A stretch of DNA of 41,589 nt. It comes from a bacterium (lineage in GTDB: Bacteria; Patescibacteriota; Minisyncoccia; UBA6257; GWB1-50-10). Below, piece after piece: positions 28,271 through 37,376 of this stretch. Every line of letters begins with the position of its first letter. Within the stretch, counting starts at the first letter, position 1. Position numbers and translations under genes: made by a program. Where the stretch lies: NCBI GenBank assembly GCA_021814545.1, contig JAKAID010000001.1:1-41589 (forward strand), written 5' to 3'. The notes beneath the pieces were generated by a model that saw only the letters and a program-made list of their open reading frames with translations, was not told where the DNA came from and did not search any database.

Positions 28271-29980
28271 CTACTCCTTTCCCGTCTTATAGGTTACTTC
28301 GCGGGTTCCCGCGATTTTTTTTAATGCAACGAGTACTTTAGTGAGCTTGGCATCGGGGAGCGAATCGCAGCGCACGAACGCGGTCGTGAACGCTTTGCGG
28401 GGGTCGGTATGGCCCTGGAGCGACATGATGGTAAGCCGCATATCCGCGAATACTCCCGCAATGTCTTTCAGATATCCCTCGCGTGTTTTACCGACAATCT
28501 TGAGTTCCACAAAAAGCGCAGCGTTTTTCGCTTGGAGCTTTTTCGTTTTTGTACGCATCGCGCTCTTGATGTGCTGCCGTGCCTGCTCGGTCTTTACGAA
28601 GCGGAGCCAGTCCTCGGTCGGCTTCTTTCCTTTGTGAATGATGATTTCCACGACATCGGCCGAATGGAGTTCTTGGTCGAGCGGTACTATCTTTTCGTTT
28701 ACCTTTGCACCCACGCATTGGTCGCCGATATCCGAGTGGATACGGTAGGCGAAGTCGACCGGGGTGGCGCCCTTCGGGAGGTCAATGACATCGTTGTCGG
28801 GTGTAATGACGAAGATACGGTCTTTGAAGAAATCCACCTTGAGCGACTGAACGAATTTTTCCTGATCGGTGAAATTTTCCTGCCAGTTGCGTAATTGTTC
28901 CACCCAGAGGAGCTCATCGCGGTTTTTAACGCCCTTCCAGCTTCGCGCGGTGTAACCCGTACGGGTGCGCACCTGCTGATACGCCCAGTGCGCGGCGATA
29001 CCCATCTCCGCCTCCTCGTGCATTTTTTCCGTGCGTATCTGTATTTCGATAACTTTGTTGTCGACGCAGAACACGGTCGTGTGAATACTGCGGTACCCGT
29101 TCGGTTTTGGCCGCGCGATATAATCTTTGAATTTCCCCGGGAGCGGCTGCCAGAGCTGGTGTACGACGCCTAATGTCGCGTAGCACTCTTCGGGTGTTTT
29201 CACGATGATGCGGATAGCCACGAGGTCATAGATTTTCTCGAGGTTCATATCGTAGCGGCGGAGCTTTCGGTAGAGGCTGTAGTAGCGTTTTGCGCGAGAA
29301 TCAACCTTGAGTGGGCGGATATTGTGCTCGCCGAGCGCGCGCAAAAGGATAGGCTCCACTTTTTTTACGTACTTTATGCGGCTGTTGTAGGAGTCTTTGA
29401 CCGTTTCGTGGAGCCACTTGTATTCGTCGGGGTGGATGTGGGGGAAGGCAAGGTCCTCAAGTTCGCCGGAGAGTTTCTGCATACCGAGGCGGTAGGCGAG
29501 CGGTGCATATATTTCCGCGGTTTCCCACGCGATACGCTCCTGGCGCTCCTTTGTTTTAAATTTGAGCGTCCGCATGTTATGGAGGCGGTCTGCAAGCTTT
29601 ACGATGACTACGCGGAGGTCGCGGGTGAACGAGATGACGAACTTGCGGAGGTTTTCCACCTCGGCGTCTTTGTTGTGCTCTTGATATTCGAGCGTTTTGA
29701 GTTTGGTAAGGCCGTCCACGAGGAAGGCGATCTCGGAACCGAACGTTTTTTCGATGTCGGCGCGCGTTACCGGCGTATCTTCGACTACGTCGTGAAGGAG
29801 GGCGGCGGCGACCGAGGCTTCGTCGAGTTGCCAATCCGCCACCGTGTTCGCTACCTCTTCACAGTGCGTGAAATACGGGTCGCCGCTTTCCCGGAGCGCG
29901 TCTTTGTGCGCGTTTTTTGCGAACGCGTAGGCCTTTGCTACTACACTCTCATTGCCATATTTTTTCAGTAACGCGGACAT
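28271..29980 (-). CDS. RelA/SpoT-family (p)ppGpp synthetase/hydrolase
   Basis: HD motif LLHDVVEDTPV, synthetase YRSIHTTVFCVD, TGS (ITPDNDVIDLPKGATPVDFAYRIHSDIGDQCVGAKVN), ACT-like C-terminus. Confidence 0.95.
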   Translation of the reverse strand: MSALLKKYGNESVVAKAYAFAKNAHKDALRESGDPYFTHCEEVANTVADWQLDEASVAAALLHDVVEDTPVTRADIEKTFGSEIAFLVDGLTKLKTLEYQEHNKDAEVENLRKFVISFTRDLRVVIVKLADRLHNMRTLKFKTKERQERIAWETAEIYAPLAYRLGMQKLSGELEDLAFPHIHPDEYKWLHETVKDSYNSRIKYVKKVEPILLRALGEHNIRPLKVDSRAKRYYSLYRKLRRYDMNLEKIYDLVAIRIIVKTPEECYATLGVVHQLWQPLPGKFKDYIARPKPNGYRSIHTTVFCVDNKVIEIQIRTEKMHEEAEMGIAAHWAYQQVRTRTGYTARSWKGVKNRDELLWVEQLRNWQENFTDQEKFVQSLKVDFFKDRIFVITPDNDVIDLPKGATPVDFAYRIHSDIGDQCVGAKVNEKIVPLDQELHSADVVEIIIHKGKKPTEDWLRFVKTEQARQHIKSAMRTKTKKLQAKNAALFVELKIVGKTREGYLKDIAGVFADMRLTIMSLQGHTDPRKAFTTAFVRCDSLPDAKLTKVLVALKKIAGTREVTYKTGKE

Positions 29981-30042
29981 AGAAGAAAGGTTTTTTTATC
30001 ATACTCCTCCCGGGGTATGGGCTCAAATTGCCCCAGAAAATA

Positions 30043-30110
30043 TTGACAGGGGTGGTCGCACGAATATACTTAAATCATTAAAATTAGCAATCGAAAGTCG
30101 AGATTGCTAC
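30043..30110 (+). promoter_or_regulatory. groESL promoter with CIRCE-like operator
   Basis: TTGACA (30043-30048) - 16 nt - TATACT (30065-30070), then TTAGCAATC-N9-GATTGCTAC (30084-30110). Confidence 0.75.
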
Positions 30111-30125
30111 TATCAAACAAAACAT

Positions 30126-30428
30126 ATGAAATTAACACCATTATCGAATCGGGTGCTCATTGAGGCAGAGGTCGAAGAGGCAAAGGCAACGAAGTCGGGT
30201 ATCGTGCTTCCGGACTCGGCGGAGAAGAAAAAGCAGAGCCGCGGCACGGTCATCGCGGTGGGTCCCGGCAGAATGAACGACAAGGGCGAGCGCATGCTGG
30301 TCGCCGTGAACGTGGGCGACAAGGTACTCTTCAAGGAACCGTGGTCCGAGGAGGGCAAGCTCGAGCAGAACGGCAAGAAGTTTTTCTTAGTCGACGAGGA
30401 TGACATTTTGGCGACAATAACGGAATAA
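30126..30428 (+). CDS. groES: Co-chaperonin GroES
   Basis: MKLTPLSNRVLIEAEVEEAKATKSGIVLPDSA...GDKVLFKEPW...EDDILATI. Confidence 0.97.
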   Translation: MKLTPLSNRVLIEAEVEEAKATKSGIVLPDSAEKKKQSRGTVIAVGPGRMNDKGERMLVAVNVGDKVLFKEPWSEEGKLEQNGKKFFLVDEDDILATITE

Positions 30429-30432
30429 CACT

Positions 30433-32073
30433 ATGGCAAAACAGATATTATTCAACGAAGACGCGCGTGTCGCGATGAAGCGCGGCATCGACAAGCTCGC
30501 GGCGGCAGTACGCATGACGCTTGGGCCCCGGGGCAGAGCGGTTGTTATTGAAAAGGGATATGGCGCTCCGCAGGTTACATTCGACGGCGTGACGGTCGCG
30601 AAAGAAATCGAGCTCGAGGACAAGTATGAGAATCTCGGCGCGGAATTCATTAAGCAGGCTGCAGACAAAACGAACGACAACGTGGGCGATGGCACCACGA
30701 CCTCGGTCGTGCTCGCGCACGCAATGATAGAAGAGGGCGAGACGGCTATTCGCGAGAAAGGGTTGAACGTCATCCAGCTCGCGGAGGAATTGAAGAAGGG
30801 CGCGGAGACCATCGTAAAGGCGCTTGAGCGCCAGAAGGAGGAGACGAATGATAATCAGAAGATAAAAGAAGTCGCCTCGCTTTCAGCGAAGGATACGCAC
30901 ATTGGCGCGCTTATTGCGGAGGTATTCGCGAAAGTCGGCCGCGAGGGCGTCGTGACGACCGATGACTCGAATACCATCGGCAATTCGTATGAGCTTGTCG
31001 AGGGCATGCAGTTCGACCGCGGCTACATCTCGCAGTACATGGTGACGAACCAGGAGAAGATGGATGCTGCGCTCGAGGACCCGTATATCTTGGTGACCGA
31101 CAAAAAAATATCTTCCATTCAGGAAATTCTTCCCGTGCTTGAAAAGGTGGTGCAGAGTGGCAAGAAGGAACTCGTGATAATCGCGGAAGATATTGAGGGG
31201 GAGGCACTCGCAACTCTGGTGCTCAATAAAATTCGCGGCATCTTCAGCGTGCTTGGCGTGAAGGCCCCCGGCTTCGGCGACCGGAAAAAGGAGATGCTTC
31301 AGGACATCGCCATCGTAACTGGCGCTTCCTTCATTTCGGAAGATTTGGGCAAGAAGTTCGATGGCGTTGAGCTCGCTGACCTCGGGCATGCCCATCGCGT
31401 CGTGGCGAGCAAGGAAAAGACGACTATCGTGGGCGGCAAGGGCGACAAGAAGGCAATCGATGAGCGCGTGAAACAGCTGAAGGCGCTCGTGAAGGCGGCC
31501 GACTCCGATTTCGACAAAGAAAAATTGCAGGAGCGCCTTGGGAAGCTTTCGGGAGGCGTGGCGGTCATTAAGATCGGCGCCCCCACTGAATCGGCACAGA
31601 AGGAGCTGAAGCAGCGCGTTGATGACGCGATATATGCCACGCGCGCCGCGATGGAAGAGGGCATTATCCCCGGCGGCGGCATTGCGCTCTTCAATGCGCA
31701 GGTGCGCGCGGGGAAGGGCGATGAGGGCAAGGAGGGTTCGGCGGAAAAGGCGGCGCTCGCCATTTTGAGAAAAGCGATGGAAGCGCCCATTGCTGCCATC
31801 ATTGCGAATAGCGGTGCGGATGCGAATAGGGTTATGGAGAAACTCCGCGCGCGCAGCGAGCAAGATACATGGAAGGGGTTCAATGCGTTCAAGAACGAAA
31901 TGGAAGATTTGAAGGCGGCGGGCATTATCGACCCGCTCAAGGTTACGAAGACCGCATTCATGAACGCGGTTTCTGTTGCGGCTAATTACCTTATGATAGG
32001 CGCTGCGGTAACCGAGCTTCCTGAGAAAAAAGAAAAAATGCCGGGCGGTATGCCGGGCATGGGGGAATATTAA
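30433..32073 (+). CDS. groEL: Chaperonin GroEL
   Basis: TLGPRGRAVVIEKGYGAPQVTFDGVTVAKEIELEDKYENLGAEFIKQAADKTNDNVGDGTTTSVVLA; GGMPGMGEY tail. Confidence 0.98.
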   Translation: MAKQILFNEDARVAMKRGIDKLAAAVRMTLGPRGRAVVIEKGYGAPQVTFDGVTVAKEIELEDKYENLGAEFIKQAADKTNDNVGDGTTTSVVLAHAMIEEGETAIREKGLNVIQLAEELKKGAETIVKALERQKEETNDNQKIKEVASLSAKDTHIGALIAEVFAKVGREGVVTTDDSNTIGNSYELVEGMQFDRGYISQYMVTNQEKMDAALEDPYILVTDKKISSIQEILPVLEKVVQSGKKELVIIAEDIEGEALATLVLNKIRGIFSVLGVKAPGFGDRKKEMLQDIAIVTGASFISEDLGKKFDGVELADLGHAHRVVASKEKTTIVGGKGDKKAIDERVKQLKALVKAADSDFDKEKLQERLGKLSGGVAVIKIGAPTESAQKELKQRVDDAIYATRAAMEEGIIPGGGIALFNAQVRAGKGDEGKEGSAEKAALAILRKAMEAPIAAIIANSGADANRVMEKLRARSEQDTWKGFNAFKNEMEDLKAAGIIDPLKVTKTAFMNAVSVAANYLMIGAAVTELPEKKEKMPGGMPGMGEY

Positions 32074-32092
32074 ATTGCCGAAACGAAACGCG

Positions 32093-32119
32093 AACCGCCC
32101 TTGAACAAGGGGCGGTTTT
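32093..32119 (+). terminator. Terminator after groEL
   Basis: AACCGCCCTTG-AA-CAAGGGGCGGTTTT. Confidence 0.7.
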
Positions 32120-32174
32120 GCGTATATGCTGACCGTAGCCGTTTCACATCAGACCCTGAAAGGAAAGGGCCACT

Positions 32175-33095
32175 ATGCCGCATACCAAGCTTCCACCCCG
32201 CATCGTGGACGATGAGGGGGTTCGTACGCTCCGGCCAGTGAGCCAGGGCGCCGAGAAGTGGTTGTTCCGCCCCATCCCATGCCTCGACCGCGGGTTCGTG
32301 TACCTCGTGGATTATATGGGCAGCGACCGTGCCATCGCAGAAGCCGCCCGGGTTTCCTACGGCCGCGGCACGAAGAAGGTGAGCGAGGACGAGGCGCTCA
32401 TTCGTTACTTGCGCCGTGCGATGCACACCTCACCATCGGAGATGGTCGAGTTCAAGTTCCACTGCAAGATGCCCATTTTCGTGGCACGCCAGTGGATACG
32501 CCACCGCACCGCGAACGTGAACGAGTACTCAGGCCGCTACTCGGAGATGTCGGACGAGTTCTATATGCCCGCACTCGACCAGGTGCGCGCGCAGGCGACG
32601 GACAACAAGCAGGGCAGAGGCGAGGCGCTCACGCCCGAGCAGCAACGGCACGTGCAAGGAATTCTCGCGCGCACGTACGAGAAAGCGCACGGCGGCTACC
32701 AGGAGCTTCTCGGCATGAACCTCGCGAAGGAGCTCGCACGCATCGGGCTCTCCGTTGCGAACTATACCGAGTGGTACTGGAAGATCGACGCGCACAATCT
32801 CTTCCACTTCCTCCGGCTCCGCCTCGACCCGCACGCGCAGTACGAGATACGCGTGTACGCGGAGGCGATGGCGCGCATTGTTCGCGACGCCATCCCGAAG
32901 TCCTATCGCGCGTTCGAGAACTACGTGCTCCACTCGATACAGCTCTCCGAGATGGAGATTGCCTTCATCGCCGCTCACCCCGAGCGCGGTGATGAGTGGA
33001 AGCTCTTCGAAGAGTTTTTCAAGGTGGTCGGGAACAAGCGCGAGGCGCGCGAGTTCGTCGGAAAAATGAAGCGTCTTGGCTTCGTGCGTTCGTAG
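32175..33095 (+). CDS. thyX: Flavin-dependent thymidylate synthase
   Basis: ThyX motif QWIRHRTANVNEYSGRYSEM; FHFLRLRLDPHAQYEIRVYAEAM. Confidence 0.93.
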   Translation: MPHTKLPPRIVDDEGVRTLRPVSQGAEKWLFRPIPCLDRGFVYLVDYMGSDRAIAEAARVSYGRGTKKVSEDEALIRYLRRAMHTSPSEMVEFKFHCKMPIFVARQWIRHRTANVNEYSGRYSEMSDEFYMPALDQVRAQATDNKQGRGEALTPEQQRHVQGILARTYEKAHGGYQELLGMNLAKELARIGLSVANYTEWYWKIDAHNLFHFLRLRLDPHAQYEIRVYAEAMARIVRDAIPKSYRAFENYVLHSIQLSEMEIAFIAAHPERGDEWKLFEEFFKVVGNKREAREFVGKMKRLGFVRS

Positions 33096-33102
33096 GCAGC
33101 AT

Positions 33103-33129
33103 CCCCGCCGTTATGGCGGGGTTTTTATT
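33103..33129 (+). terminator. Rho-independent terminator after thyX
   Basis: CCCCGCC-GTTAT-GGCGGGG-TTTTTATTT. Confidence 0.9.
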
Positions 33130-33165
33130 TGCGGGGCAGGCGGTGGTATACTGATACCAAGAATT

Positions 33166-33723
33166 ATGAAAAACAAAACGTTATGGATAGTGCTTGCGGT
33201 CGCGGTCGTCGTCGGGCTCTATGTATGGTCCGGGTACAACGGTTTTGTAGGGAAAAACGAGGCGGTAAATAACCAATGGGCGCAGGTGGAGGCGCAATAT
33301 CAGCGCCGCTTTGACCTCATTCCGAACCTGGTGGAATCGGTGAAGGGTGCGATGAAACAAGAGCAGGCTGTTTTCGGTGCGATTGCGGACGCGCGCACGA
33401 AGTATGGCGGCGCCGTTGGCGTGGATGCAAAGGTAGCGGCGGCGAACCAGATGGAGGGCGCGCTCTCGCGGCTCCTTGTGGTGATGGAAAACTACCCGCA
33501 GCTTACGTCATCAGAAAATGTAAAAACGCTTATGGTACAGCTTGAGGGCACGGAGAATCGCGTGAGCGTGGAGCGCCAGCGGTTCAATGACCTTGTGCGC
33601 GACCTGAATACTGCGATAAAGCGTTTCCCGAGTAATCTAATTGCGGGCGCGTTCGGATTCAATGAACGCGCGTATTTTGAGGCGGTAAAAGGTGCGGAGA
33701 ACGCGCCGAAAGTGAATTTCTAA
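33166..33723 (+). CDS. lemA: LemA family protein
   Basis: N-terminal TM then YNGFVGKNEAVNNQWAQVEAQYQRRFDLIPNLVESVKG; start 33166 inside the ORF. Confidence 0.95.
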   Translation: MKNKTLWIVLAVAVVVGLYVWSGYNGFVGKNEAVNNQWAQVEAQYQRRFDLIPNLVESVKGAMKQEQAVFGAIADARTKYGGAVGVDAKVAAANQMEGALSRLLVVMENYPQLTSSENVKTLMVQLEGTENRVSVERQRFNDLVRDLNTAIKRFPSNLIAGAFGFNERAYFEAVKGAENAPKVNF

Positions 33724-33730
33724 CGCTGCG

Positions 33731-34609
33731 ATGTTCAAGAGGGCGGCGATATTCTTTTTGATAGCGGCACTCCCGCTCTTTGCGCACGCGTACACGAGTC
33801 CCGGGAAGCCCACAGGGTTCGTGAACGACTTCGCGGGAATGCTCACGGGCGAGGAGCGCGTCATGCTCGAGAGCAAGCTTGCGGCATTCGAGAAAGAAAC
33901 CTCGAACGAGCTTGCGGTCGTTACCATTCCGAACCTTGGCGGCGACACGGTCGAGAATTATGCGGTTAAACTTTTTGAGGAGTGGAAAATAGGCAAGGCG
34001 AAGAAAGACAACGGTGTGCTGCTGCTTGTATCGCGTGATGACAGAAAAGTACGCATCGAGGTTGGCTATGGCCTTGAGGGGGCGCTCACCGATGCGCAGA
34101 GCTATTGGATAATCCACGATGTTATCACACCGAATTTTAAAGAGGGGAAGTATTACGCGGGGCTCGATGGCGCGGCAACGAATATAATTGCGGCAACGAG
34201 GGGCGAGTATGTGCCCTCGTCTTCTCCGCAAAAGGAGGCAACCACCTCGCTCTTTCTTGAGTACTGGTACTTTATTCCGCTCGCATTCATGTGGCTTGCG
34301 AGCATCCTTGGGCGCTCAAAGTCGTGGTGGATGGGCGGCGTGGCGGGCGGCATTGCCGGCATCGTTGTGGGGGTTATTTACGGGTTTTTATTCTCTGGCA
34401 TTGTTGCCATCGCCGCACTCATCCCACTCGGTCTTCTTTTCGACTTTGTGGTCTCTCGCTCCTACAACCGCTATGCAACGGGGGGCGGGCCTATCCCATG
34501 GTGGATAGGCGGCGGGAGGAATGGACCAGGGAGCGGGGGCAGCTTCGGGGGCTTCGGAGGATTCGGCGGCGGCCGATCGGGCGGGGGCGGTTCAAGCGGA
34601 AATTGGTAA
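33731..34609 (+). CDS. TPM-domain (YgcG-like) membrane protein with Gly-rich tail
   Basis: Signal peptide, VNDFAGMLTGEERVMLESKLAAFEKETSNELAVVTIPNLGG...VRIEVGYGLEGALTDAQ; GGSFGGFGGFGGGRSGGGGSSGNW. Confidence 0.93.
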   Translation: MFKRAAIFFLIAALPLFAHAYTSPGKPTGFVNDFAGMLTGEERVMLESKLAAFEKETSNELAVVTIPNLGGDTVENYAVKLFEEWKIGKAKKDNGVLLLVSRDDRKVRIEVGYGLEGALTDAQSYWIIHDVITPNFKEGKYYAGLDGAATNIIAATRGEYVPSSSPQKEATTSLFLEYWYFIPLAFMWLASILGRSKSWWMGGVAGGIAGIVVGVIYGFLFSGIVAIAALIPLGLLFDFVVSRSYNRYATGGGPIPWWIGGGRNGPGSGGSFGGFGGFGGGRSGGGGSSGNW

Positions 34610-34619
34610 TAACATACGC

Positions 34620-35309
34620 ATGACGTACACATTCGGGAAAACCATCGTTATTAATTTGGGCGGTTCGGTCATCGTCCCCGACGATATTAATATCAAACTC
34701 CTTACGCGGTGGCGCGAGTTCGTGCAGAAGTATGCCAAAAAACATCGGTTCATTATTGTGGTGGGCGGCGGAAGGCTCGCGCGCAAGTATCAGGAATCGG
34801 CTCGCGCGGTGCGCGCCATTGCGAACAGAGAGAGTGACAGTCTTGGTATTTATGCAACGAAGCTTAATGCAAAGCTCGTCCAGACCGTGTTCGGCAAGCG
34901 TGCGGGCGGCGAACTCATTGATGGGCCGGAGAAGATGAAGCCGCTTTCCGCGCCGGTTACTGTCGCGTGCGGCTGGGTGCCCGGTGCTTCGACCGACTAC
35001 ATCAGCGCGCAAATCGCCGCGCACTACGGCGCCCCCGAAGTCGTAATGGCGGGGAAACCAGCGTATGTTTTTAGCAAGAACCCCGACCAGTTCGTGGATG
35101 CGCGGCCCTACCTCACGCTTACCTGGGGCGAGTATTGGAACCTTATTCCCCACAAGTGGGAGCCCGGTGTCAACGTTCCCATTGACCCCGTTTGCGCGAA
35201 ATACAGCCGCGCGAACAAGCTTGCAGCGATCGTGGTGGATGGCCGCAATATCAACAATTTGCAGTATTTATTGAGCGGCGAGGAATTCGAGGGGACGATT
35301 GTAAGATAA
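34620..35309 (+). CDS. Amino-acid kinase family protein, archaeal-type UMP kinase-like
   Basis: VINLGGSVIVPDDI, IIVVGGGRLARKYQESAR, WVPGASTDYISAQIAAHYGA, KLAAIVVDGRNINNLQYLLSGEEFEGTIV; start 34620 inside the ORF. Confidence 0.8.
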   Translation: MTYTFGKTIVINLGGSVIVPDDINIKLLTRWREFVQKYAKKHRFIIVVGGGRLARKYQESARAVRAIANRESDSLGIYATKLNAKLVQTVFGKRAGGELIDGPEKMKPLSAPVTVACGWVPGASTDYISAQIAAHYGAPEVVMAGKPAYVFSKNPDQFVDARPYLTLTWGEYWNLIPHKWEPGVNVPIDPVCAKYSRANKLAAIVVDGRNINNLQYLLSGEEFEGTIVR

Positions 35310-35397
35310 GGCTTGTTAAAAGCGTCTTACAGATAGCGGAGTTGTGCACCGCGGTACAAAAAGTCGTTTGGTATACTAATAATATAAATACGCGAGT

Positions 35398-35934
35398 ATG
35401 AACACATCAATTAAAAAAGCCGCGACGGTAGCAATGGTTGCGGTTTTCGGTTTGCTGGGGAGGGGAGGAAGTTTTGTATCGAGCGCGCATGCACAGACCG
35501 CCACGGGGACGGTTACGAGCACGGCGACCGATACGGCGGTGACTGAGGCAACCATTTCGGATTTTATCCGAGAGCTTCAGGCGCTGCTTGCCAAGTACAA
35601 CACCGATATCACCGCGCAGAAGATATCAAAAGAGATATTGGGCGAAGAGAACAAGCACGCGGGTGACCAGTTTGGTACGAACACCGTCATCGACGGTGAG
35701 AAGCCCGAAAACGAGATAGAGCAGGAAATCGACCATGAGGTTGATACGGAAAGCCCTGAGAGCGAGAAACGCGATGAGTCCGAGCATGCGCAGATCCGCG
35801 AGGGTGAGGGCGAGGGGCGGGATAACGCTTCCTCGACCGAACAGCTCCGCAGCGGGGGCGGTGATCGCGGTGAGCAGGGTGGCGAGCGTAATGGCGAAAA
35901 CGGGGGTCAGTCTGAAGGCGAGTCTAATAACTAA
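35398..35934 (+). CDS. Secreted acidic hypothetical protein
   Basis: Signal peptide ending SSAHAQT; low-complexity acidic/Gly-rich C-terminus. Confidence 0.7.
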   Translation: MNTSIKKAATVAMVAVFGLLGRGGSFVSSAHAQTATGTVTSTATDTAVTEATISDFIRELQALLAKYNTDITAQKISKEILGEENKHAGDQFGTNTVIDGEKPENEIEQEIDHEVDTESPESEKRDESEHAQIREGEGEGRDNASSTEQLRSGGGDRGEQGGERNGENGGQSEGESNN

Positions 35935-35939
35935 CAATT

Positions 35940-36425
35940 ATGCGCAATTATCTTACCGCAATCGTTACTGTAGTCGTTGTTGCAGCGTTCGTGTTCATCG
36001 TGTACATGCAGTGGAACGCGACTCCCGCGCCCGTCGCGCAGGTTCCGGAGGGAGTTACCACCACCGCACCCGTGCCCGCGGCTCCCGCGCGGCCGGCTGC
36101 GGCCATCACGTCCATAACGCTTGGCAAGCGTGTAGGGGCTGATGGTGTAGTGTCGCTTCCTGCGACCACATTCGGCACGAAGGACAGCATCTATGCAGGA
36201 CTCACGTTGCAGAACGCGCTCGCGCGCACCGCGATTTCCTACATCCGCACGTACAATGGACAGTACGTTGATTCGAAAGTTTCGCACCCCACGAAAGACG
36301 GCGTAACGAACTTTTACTTCAGCTGGGTGCTGAATGCCGGGGCAGTGCGAAAGGCGGGCAATTACTCGCTTACGTTCTACGTTGATGGTGTGAAGGCACA
36401 GACAGTGAACTACACGGTTCGATAA
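35940..36425 (+). CDS. Membrane-anchored hypothetical protein
   Basis: N-terminal TM, Pro/Ala linker, beta-rich C-terminal domain. Confidence 0.75.
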   Translation: MRNYLTAIVTVVVVAAFVFIVYMQWNATPAPVAQVPEGVTTTAPVPAAPARPAAAITSITLGKRVGADGVVSLPATTFGTKDSIYAGLTLQNALARTAISYIRTYNGQYVDSKVSHPTKDGVTNFYFSWVLNAGAVRKAGNYSLTFYVDGVKAQTVNYTVR

Positions 36426-36430
36426 AAAGA

Positions 36431-36456
36431 AACCCGCCTCAAGAGGCGGGTTTTTA
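36431..36456. terminator. Rho-independent terminator between convergent genes
   Basis: AACCCGCCTC-AA-GAGGCGGGTT-TTTA. Confidence 0.9.
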
Positions 36457-36975
36457 TTATTTTGGTGCGGGGTAATCTTCGCCGTACGAGGGACAGCCCC
36501 TCTTCTTCAAGCCAGCGTTCAGTCGCCGGAGCACGTGCACGTTTGGTGCTTCTTTGACTCTCATGAAGAGTGAGCGAGGGATTCGCTTCCCCTTCATGTA
36601 GAGGATGGTGCCTTCAACGTATGCGACCCAGCTTACGCCCTCGCCGCATCGCGCATGCATGAGCGACCGCTCGAAGTGAGCGAGCGCTTCCGGCGAGTCT
36701 TTCATCGCGTGGCGCTGGCCCACGTGGAACTCGGTGAAGCTTGCGAACCAGTGGTACCACTTTTCGCCGATGGGGAGCTGGGTGAGGCAACGCACGATGT
36801 TCGCGTCGCGCAGAAACACGAGATTCTCCTCAGAAGCATCTCGGTCAGGCGTTGCCTGGTCGAGCCCCATCAACGTGTCGTGGAGTTCTTGAAGGGAGAG
36901 TCTGCCGCCCGTGAGGCGCTTTTTCAGCGTTACGTAGGTGCCCTTTGTCCGTGCGGGGTTCCTTGCTTTCGCCAT
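36457..36975 (-). CDS. Hypothetical protein, 172 aa, with SD-bearing leader
   Basis: ORF with upstream GGAGG (4-nt spacing) and TTGACA-N17-TATTAA promoter on the minus strand. Confidence 0.8.
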   Translation of the reverse strand: MAKARNPARTKGTYVTLKKRLTGGRLSLQELHDTLMGLDQATPDRDASEENLVFLRDANIVRCLTQLPIGEKWYHWFASFTEFHVGQRHAMKDSPEALAHFERSLMHARCGEGVSWVAYVEGTILYMKGKRIPRSLFMRVKEAPNVHVLRRLNAGLKKRGCPSYGEDYPAPK

Positions 36976-37015
36976 AAGGCCTCCGTACCGCGAGCAGGTG
37001 GAGAGAACTAATTAC

Positions 37016-37044
37016 TTAATAACACAAAAATTTGCGTGTGTCAA
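37016..37044 (-). promoter_or_regulatory. Sigma70-like promoter
   Basis: Minus strand TTGACA (37044-37039), 17 nt, TATTAA (37021-37016). Confidence 0.75.
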
Positions 37045-37053
37045 AACGTTTCT

Positions 37054-37371
37054 CTACGCGGCCCGCCATTGCGAACGCGCAAGGTCGACACGGATGCCGA
37101 TGAATATCACCCCCTCTTTAAGAAGCGCATTCTTTTTTGTGGCGATACCCTTGCCGAATGAGTAGCCGGTCAATGAGCCATCGGACGCTACCACGCGATG
37201 GCAAGGGACGACGCGTCTGTCAGGGTTCCGTTTCATGGCGTTGCCCACGGCGCGAGCAGCATTCGTGTTACCCGCAAGCCGTGCTACCTGGCCGTAGGTC
37301 GCCACCTTGCCTTTTGGTATACGCGCCGCCACCGCATATATTTTTTGAGTGAATGGGGAAGACGCGCTCAT
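37054..37371 (-). CDS. O6-alkylguanine-DNA alkyltransferase family protein (MGMT/Atl-like)
   Basis: IPKGKVATYGQVARLAG, ARAVGNAMKRNP, VPCHRVVASDGSLTGYSFG (active-site PCHR); start 37371. Confidence 0.9.
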   Translation of the reverse strand: MSASSPFTQKIYAVAARIPKGKVATYGQVARLAGNTNAARAVGNAMKRNPDRRVVPCHRVVASDGSLTGYSFGKGIATKKNALLKEGVIFIGIRVDLARSQWRAA

Positions 37372-37376
37372 GTGCT

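Noticed and set aside
30883-31863. 326-aa minus-strand ORF opposite groEL
   Set aside because: Antisense shadow of groEL.
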